DNA from: Balaenoptera acutorostrata
Taxonomy: Eukaryota; Chordata; Mammalia; Artiodactyla; Balaenopteridae
Assembly (NCBI RefSeq): GCF_949987535.1
Contig: NC_080074.1
Span: 27,611,268 to 27,675,267, forward strand
Reading direction: 5' to 3'
DNA: 64,000 nucleotides
Below are positions 60,217-64,000 of this stretch, piece after piece (the stretch's first letter is position 1; each line of letters begins with the position of its first letter). The translations under genes and the position numbers were made by a program. The notes under the pieces are model-generated. The model was given only the letters and a program-made list of their open reading frames with translations. It was not told the DNA's origin and did not search any database.

Positions 60217-60319
60217 TTCCGCGTAGTTATCCAGAGCCGTCACTCAAGTTTTGGTTCTCTTTTACATAGCTGCATTCGGAGATACTCTATAGGAGGCATG
60301 TTTAGAAAAAGAGAAACAC

Positions 60320-60777
60320 TTATACCTGGAATTTATATTCTTCCAAGTAATCTTTTAGTCTTGTTGGTAAAGGCAGTCCCCAGATGGTACCGGTACATTT
60401 GTTAATGGTGAGTCTACAGAGATGCTGCAGAGGTGGTGCTGATGTGTAGAGCGGTTTGGTCAGATAAAGGTGAACAGTGCCGTTCCGGGGGGCTTCTGGG
60501 CCCGTCCGCTTATCCTTGCACATCTGAACATAGTAGTCGATCAGATGAACCACACTGTCAAATTGTTTAAGCTTGGACTTGACACATATGATAGAGTCCA
60601 ATCTAAATTTCCCATCTTGGTATTCGATGCGAAGATTAGTTGGTCCAGCTGATGTTTTAACAGATATTGTTAGTAGGTAGTCTGAATGCGAACTATCTCT
60701 AATCAAGAAAGTTCCTTCTGGTGCCTCTTTTAATTTCTCTTTGGCTTCATTAACAGTCATACTTCCCCAGTACCAAC
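60320..60777 (-). CDS. SOCS2: SOCS2 coding exon 2 (SH2 domain, SOCS box, stop)
   Basis: Last coding exon of suppressor of cytokine signalling 2, the substrate receptor of a Cullin-5 ubiquitin ligase that binds phosphotyrosines on the growth-hormone receptor and other cytokine receptors in the cytoplasm. The sequence starts after a pyrimidine-rich tract and AG, and completes a split Gly codon left open by exon 1. It then reads WYWGSM and on to the family C-terminus YKFQV and a TAA at 60320-60322. Visible hallmarks in full-protein numbering are the SH2 phosphotyrosine-binding arginine in FLIRDS (Arg73), the BC-box core LCRLTI (166-171, with Leu163 and Cys167 that contact elongin C), and the Cul5-box LPLP (181-184). 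The frame is open throughout with no frameshift. A Met at 60758-60760 begins the longest uninterrupted frame but is internal (Met53). Total length matches the 198 residues usual for mammalian SOCS2. Confidence 0.97.
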
Positions 60778-62415
60778 CTGGGGTTTTTGTTCAAAAGAAA
60801 AAGAAAAGAGAGTAAAATAGTTATTATAGAGAATTTTTTAAATAGGGTAAATACTTGGCAACAATTTTTCTAGCTCTAAAAAGAAGTGTGTGAAAGTTTA
60901 CCAGAGGCTACCATAAATACTTTCTATAGAAATTTGATGAAAACATAGGTCCATTTTATTTTCTGAACAAACTGCAAGCCAGTTTTCTTTTTTAAAAAGT
61001 AACTTTCTGTAGCTGTTCTTTAAACTCTCTTAAGACTTTCTCCTAAAAAAACAAAAGAATGTTTGCAATATGACACACTGGCTGACCAGGCATGATGCTT
61101 CTCCACTAGTCAAGTGAAATCAAAGATTTAATGTAAATTAAGTCAGAAGTTAGAAATAAAAGCCATGCCCTTAAAAAAGTGGAAAACCCAACTCCAGTTA
61201 ATTCCAACAAGATAAAAAGAAGCAACTTTTTGGATGGCTGGTGTCCACTCCCACCCTCCCCAAATCTGTTAGCGGCTGCATCCATATGTCTCTTTTCAAA
61301 GTCCGGGAAAGCACCGCTATTTACTTGTTTTAAGAGTGCAGTTCTAGTATGATACAATAGCTTCTGTTCGCTGCTTTGATTACAACTACCTTATCAGCCA
61401 CTGAGAAATGAGAGAAAGCCCAATTGATAATTAGTACTTCCAGTTTACAGTCTTCCATAAACTCTTTTGGACTTTGCCCTAATTCAAATCCAATCACAAC
61501 CGTCGGTCTCCCCAGCATTCTCGAGTCTACCTGCCAGTTCCATCTCCCATCCCGTTTTCAAAAGTGACTTAGCGACATCTTACAGTTTAAAAGTTTGAAC
61601 AATGCTCCCCCCCTCCAAAAAAAAACTTGCTCGGGTACCTGCGATCTGCCGGTTCCTCCCGCTGAGGGAAAGCCCGTGGCCTGCACGGAAAGACCGGAAC
61701 CGCAAGTGAAGGAACTTTTCCTTCTCCCTACTGCTACCAAAACTTCAACTTTGCCCCACACGTAAGCTTTGAGGATCCTGATTTTGAAAGCCTGCAGGTT
61801 TGCCAGAATCTTTTTTTCCATCTTTTCTTCTTTCAGATGCCGAGAGACAACAGCGAGCCGCGCAAAGCGCAAGACTGCGCTCGAAACAAGCGAGGCCAAG
61901 CTCGGCTGGGGCTTCGCAGCCCGCCCTTCTCCCGGCTTTGCGGCAGTCCTGAGCGGCAATCTGTCGGTCCCCGAACTTGGCCGCCAAGATTCCAGGCTGC
62001 AGCGGCTGCCCGGCCCGGGAGCCAGATGCAGCTGAAGCTGCGGGCAGCGCAGCGCCCACTCGCCGCCCTCTCACCCCGCGGACAGGAAAGACGCCGGGCA
62101 CTTTCTCCGGCTAAGGTCCGAGCCCGAGTGCCGACCCCCAAACGGCCGCGGAAAATAGCAAAAATTCCAGCGCCCTAAGAGTCTATTTCCAGAGTCCTTC
62201 TAGCGCTCTAACCTCCCCTAGGCCTCTGAGTCCCTCGAGAACCACTTTTCTTTCGCATTCCAAGGATCCAAGTCCGTAGGGGCATTCTCCCCGCGGTTCC
62301 CTGAGCTGGGGCGCGGACGGTAGCGATTGCTTCCCAGCCTCGCTAGCACAACCGCATCCTTGTCTTTGGGGAGGCGCCCCCTTCTCGCACGCATTGCGGC
62401 CGGTCCGCTCCCTAC
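60778..62415 (-). other. SOCS2: SOCS2 intron between the two coding exons
   Basis: The 1.64 kb phase-1 intron has GT at its 5' end and CAG at its 3' end. The 5' half (about 61640-62415) is part of the CpG island and the 3' half is AT-rich. I saw no CHR SINE or LINE-1 in it. Open frames here in both strands (61558-62178) are compositional and show no family features. Confidence 0.9.
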
Positions 62416-62554
62416 CTGTGTCACTAAGTTCCCGCAGGGCCTTCGCCAGACGCGCCGCCTCCGGGGACGGCTCCTCCGCCGACCCCGAGGTCCCCCAATG
62501 GCTCTGCGTCCCTTCCGCGCCATTCCCGGAGGGCTCGAGGCACCGCAGGGTCAT
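62416..62554 (-). CDS. SOCS2: SOCS2 coding exon 1 (start codon, N-terminal region)
   Basis: First coding exon of SOCS2, 46 codons plus one base. It begins MTLRCLEPSGNG and ends at a Thr codon plus G, followed at once by the donor GTAGGG. Joining it to the exon at 60777 restores a Gly codon and keeps the frame, giving 198 residues, so the intron is 60778-62415. This segment is the extended N-terminal helix region before the SH2 domain and varies more than the rest of the protein between mammals. The start was chosen by family homology; the reading frame stays open upstream for about 63 codons with another ATG at 62743, but those codons do not resemble SOCS2 and probably lie beyond a splice acceptor. 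Kozak context is weak (C at -3, A at +4). The exon lies inside the CpG island. Confidence 0.96.
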
Positions 62555-62595
62555 GGGAGAAGGGTCACCGCGGCAAAGACAGGTGGCCGCCCGAG
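62555..62595 (-). other. SOCS2: Probable 5' UTR part of the first coding exon of SOCS2
   Basis: On the minus strand a pyrimidine-rich run (GTGCCCCTCTCTGACCCCAG) ends in CAG at 62596-62598, a good splice acceptor 41 bases before the SOCS2 ATG. This fits the usual SOCS2 layout of a non-coding first exon followed by an exon carrying the start codon. It is inferred from splice-site appearance only. Confidence 0.5.
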
Positions 62596-62621
62596 CTGGG
62601 GTCAGAGAGGGGCACGCGTCC

Positions 62622-62630
62622 TTCTTAGAA
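62622..62630. promoter_or_regulatory. STAT (GAS) motif TTCTTAGAA upstream of the SOCS2 ATG
   Basis: A perfect TTCNNNGAA palindrome 68 bases upstream of the start codon and just outside the predicted acceptor. SOCS2 is an established STAT5-induced feedback gene, so this is a plausible STAT5 site. Binding is not shown by the sequence. Confidence 0.55.
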
Positions 62631-63561
62631 GTCAGTGGGAACCCCAAAACGAGTCCCTGAGGGGTCCGCGAAATGGAAATGGAGAGGGAGGTAATGGGGA
62701 GCCGCTGGTTCTTCCTCCCCGGGTCCCGGTGCACGGATGGCAAAATCCCCCGCAGGCGCGGTCACGCACAGTTTGCCTGCAAAGAGAAAGTGGAGGGTTG
62801 GGTCAGTCGGAACTGGACCCCTGCGGCCGGGGCGTGGGTGGAGGGACAGAGACGTGGAAAATCCCGGGAATCCTCCGCGTCTGCGCTCCTGCCCCATTTA
62901 ACCCCGAGCATCCAGTTACTGCCCTGGCCCGTTCTAGAGAAAGAAGGATAAAGAGAGAGCAGGGATCCAAGACGCAAGAGTTGGGGCGGGGGACAGGATG
63001 AGGGTGGCGAACCGGCTTCTTTCCCGCCCAGGGCTGCTGGCTGAAATCGCAGACTAGGAGATGAGAAGAGCAAAGAGTCACCTGCGGGTACGGTGGTAAA
63101 CAGGCCTCAGTCAAGGACAAGAAAAAAAATGTAAAAAGGAAAGAACGGGAGAGGTCCCCACTTGGCATTCCTATCTCACACTCCGCACAGCCCGGGGAGC
63201 CCCAGGAGGAAGCAACCCGCACAAACCTAGTTCCCGACCCTACAGCGCCGCGGGGCTTCCCGGGCAGAGCCGGCAGCCCGGGACGCGGAGGTGCGGGAGC
63301 TGCCGCAGCCCTGCAGGAGAGGTTGCCTCGCTCCCCTCCCCCCGCTTCCCGGAGCTCGCTTGGGGCAGGGGTTGGGGGCGCCGTGGCGGCCGCTCCCGAG
63401 GCCGGGCGGCTGAGGCTGCTGTTGCCGCCGCGAGCGCTGTCGAGGAATCTGCCCGAGCGCGCAGCCCGCGCGGGGGCTCCGAGCCCTGACCCGAGCAGGG
63501 GGCCGAGCAGGCGGCAGAGAGCGCTGCGGGACGTGCTAGACAACCAACGCTGAGCCCTTAC

Positions 63562-63765
63562 CTCGGCCTCGGCCGCCGCTGCCGCCTCCGCACCAGGCAG
63601 CCTCCCCAGCAGGCATGGGGCGGGGGAGCCGGGAGGGGCCCGGGAGGAGGGGTGTCTGCCCGAGTTTCCCCTGTTGACTTTTAATTTGGGAACGAGATGC
63701 CTGGGGATGTGACGAGCCCTGGGCTTAGCGGCGGGGGCGGCCGGAGTTCTCTGCACAGAGGGCAA
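63562..63765 (-). other. SOCS2: Candidate upstream non-coding exon of SOCS2 (left edge is the donor)
   Basis: On the minus strand the sequence CGAG|GTAAGG gives a strong donor with GT at 63561-63560. It sits in the CpG island about 1 kb upstream of the ATG, where a 5' UTR exon is expected. The transcription start is not visible (no TATA box), so the right-hand limit is arbitrary. Confidence 0.35.
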
Positions 63766-63873
63766 ACGTGAACCCCGGGGACCATCGCCTCGATTCGCCG
63801 GGCTCTAACACCCCCTCCGGGCTCAGACACCCCCGACCCGGGGCAGCTGCTGGGCTCCCTCCGGCTGCAACCA

Positions 63874-63944
63874 AGGAGATGAGAAGGAGAGAGGGAGGGA
63901 GGAAAGAGGGCGGGAGGCAGGCGGGTGGGGAGGAGCGGGAGATC
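63874..63944. repeat. G/A-rich polypurine tract
   Basis: About 70 bases almost entirely G and A on the plus strand with GGGA/GGAG units, at the outer edge of the CpG island. Such tracts can form triplex or quadruplex DNA. Confidence 0.6.
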
Positions 63945-64000
63945 AGCTTATTAGGAGGATTATTAATCTGGATGGCAGTTTAGGGGAGGAAAAACAAAAA

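Larger units (their letters stand above)
59310..60319 (-). other. SOCS2: SOCS2 3' UTR (probable extent)
   Basis: This is the sequence directly after the SOCS2 stop, AT-rich and free of recognisable mobile elements. Three minus-strand AATAAA hexamers are present at 60072-60077, 59570-59575 and 59327-59332. The last would give a 3' UTR of about 1 kb; a longer one is possible. No coding potential is seen. Confidence 0.6.
61640..63880. promoter_or_regulatory. SOCS2: CpG island covering the SOCS2 promoter
   Basis: GC content and CpG density rise sharply from about 61640 and stay high to about 63880, against AT-rich flanks. The island spans the 5' half of the SOCS2 intron, the first coding exon, the probable non-coding exon and upstream DNA. 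CpG-rich stretches are densest at about 61840-62160 and 63240-63620. No TATA box was seen, consistent with a broad CpG-island promoter. Its width suggests divergent transcription. Confidence 0.85.

Noticed and set aside
62183..62743. 186-codon frame containing the SOCS2 N-terminus as one protein
   Set aside because: Only 62416-62554 matches SOCS2. The upstream codons and the read-through past the GTAGGG donor are unrelated.
62803..63765. 320-codon minus-strand open frame in the CpG island
   Set aside because: Length follows from high GC and few stops. Composition is low-complexity Ala/Pro/Arg/Ser, no family is recognisable, and it lies where non-coding 5' sequence is expected.
1..64000. Ruminant or pig origin
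   Set aside because: No BovB, ART2 or PRE-1 elements were seen, and the SINE subfamilies fit Cetacea better. I could not verify the species by search.

Overview
This is a window of mammalian nuclear DNA, almost certainly from a cetacean (whale or dolphin). The evidence is a set of young tRNA-derived SINEs of the CHR type, several with intact target-site duplications (TSDs), in the subfamilies typical of Cetacea. They occur together with recently active 5'-truncated LINE-1 copies. I saw no ruminant BovB elements and no pig PRE-1 SINEs. There are no bacterial-style operons, CRISPR arrays, rRNA genes or functional tRNA genes. Repeat family names below come from pattern recognition, not from a repeat-masking run.

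The one protein-coding gene I can support is SOCS2 (suppressor of cytokine signalling 2), on the minus strand at the right end. Two coding exons, 62416-62554 and 60320-60777, join at a phase-1 intron with consensus GT/AG ends and give a complete 198-residue product with an SH2 domain and a SOCS box. The 3' UTR runs left from 60319, with three AATAAA signals. To the right, from about 61.6 kb to 63.9 kb, a large CpG island covers the start of the intron, the first coding exon, a probable upstream non-coding exon and the promoter. A STAT-type GAS motif lies 68 bases upstream of the start codon, which fits the known feedback role of SOCS2 as a STAT5 target and inhibitor of growth-hormone signalling.

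From 1 to about 59.3 kb is intergenic DNA downstream of SOCS2; in human the next gene on this side is CRADD, not seen here. It is a layered deposit of mobile elements: ancient L2 and MIR fragments, old LINE-1/HAL1-like relics (especially 1.7-8.5 kb and 37-43 kb), MaLR-type and other LTR-like elements, a MER5A-type DNA element, younger LINE-1 copies at 28.9-32.1, 47.6-50.1 and 54.2-55.1 kb, and nine CHR SINEs, two of them nested. Several insertions are stacked inside one another and can be ordered in time from their TSDs (9.7-10.3, 12.9-13.8, 21.5-21.8 and 28.8-32.2 kb).

Little-repeated stretches lie at 8.5-9.7, 17.9-18.9, 27.1-28.7, 32.6-33.9, 39.0-42.4, 43.5-46.1 and 55.1-57.6 kb. An isolated CpG-dense patch at 43.1-43.5 kb in otherwise AT-rich DNA is the best candidate for an undescribed promoter or regulatory element. 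I found no convincing new gene system; the main points of interest are regulatory candidates and the histories of the repeat insertions.
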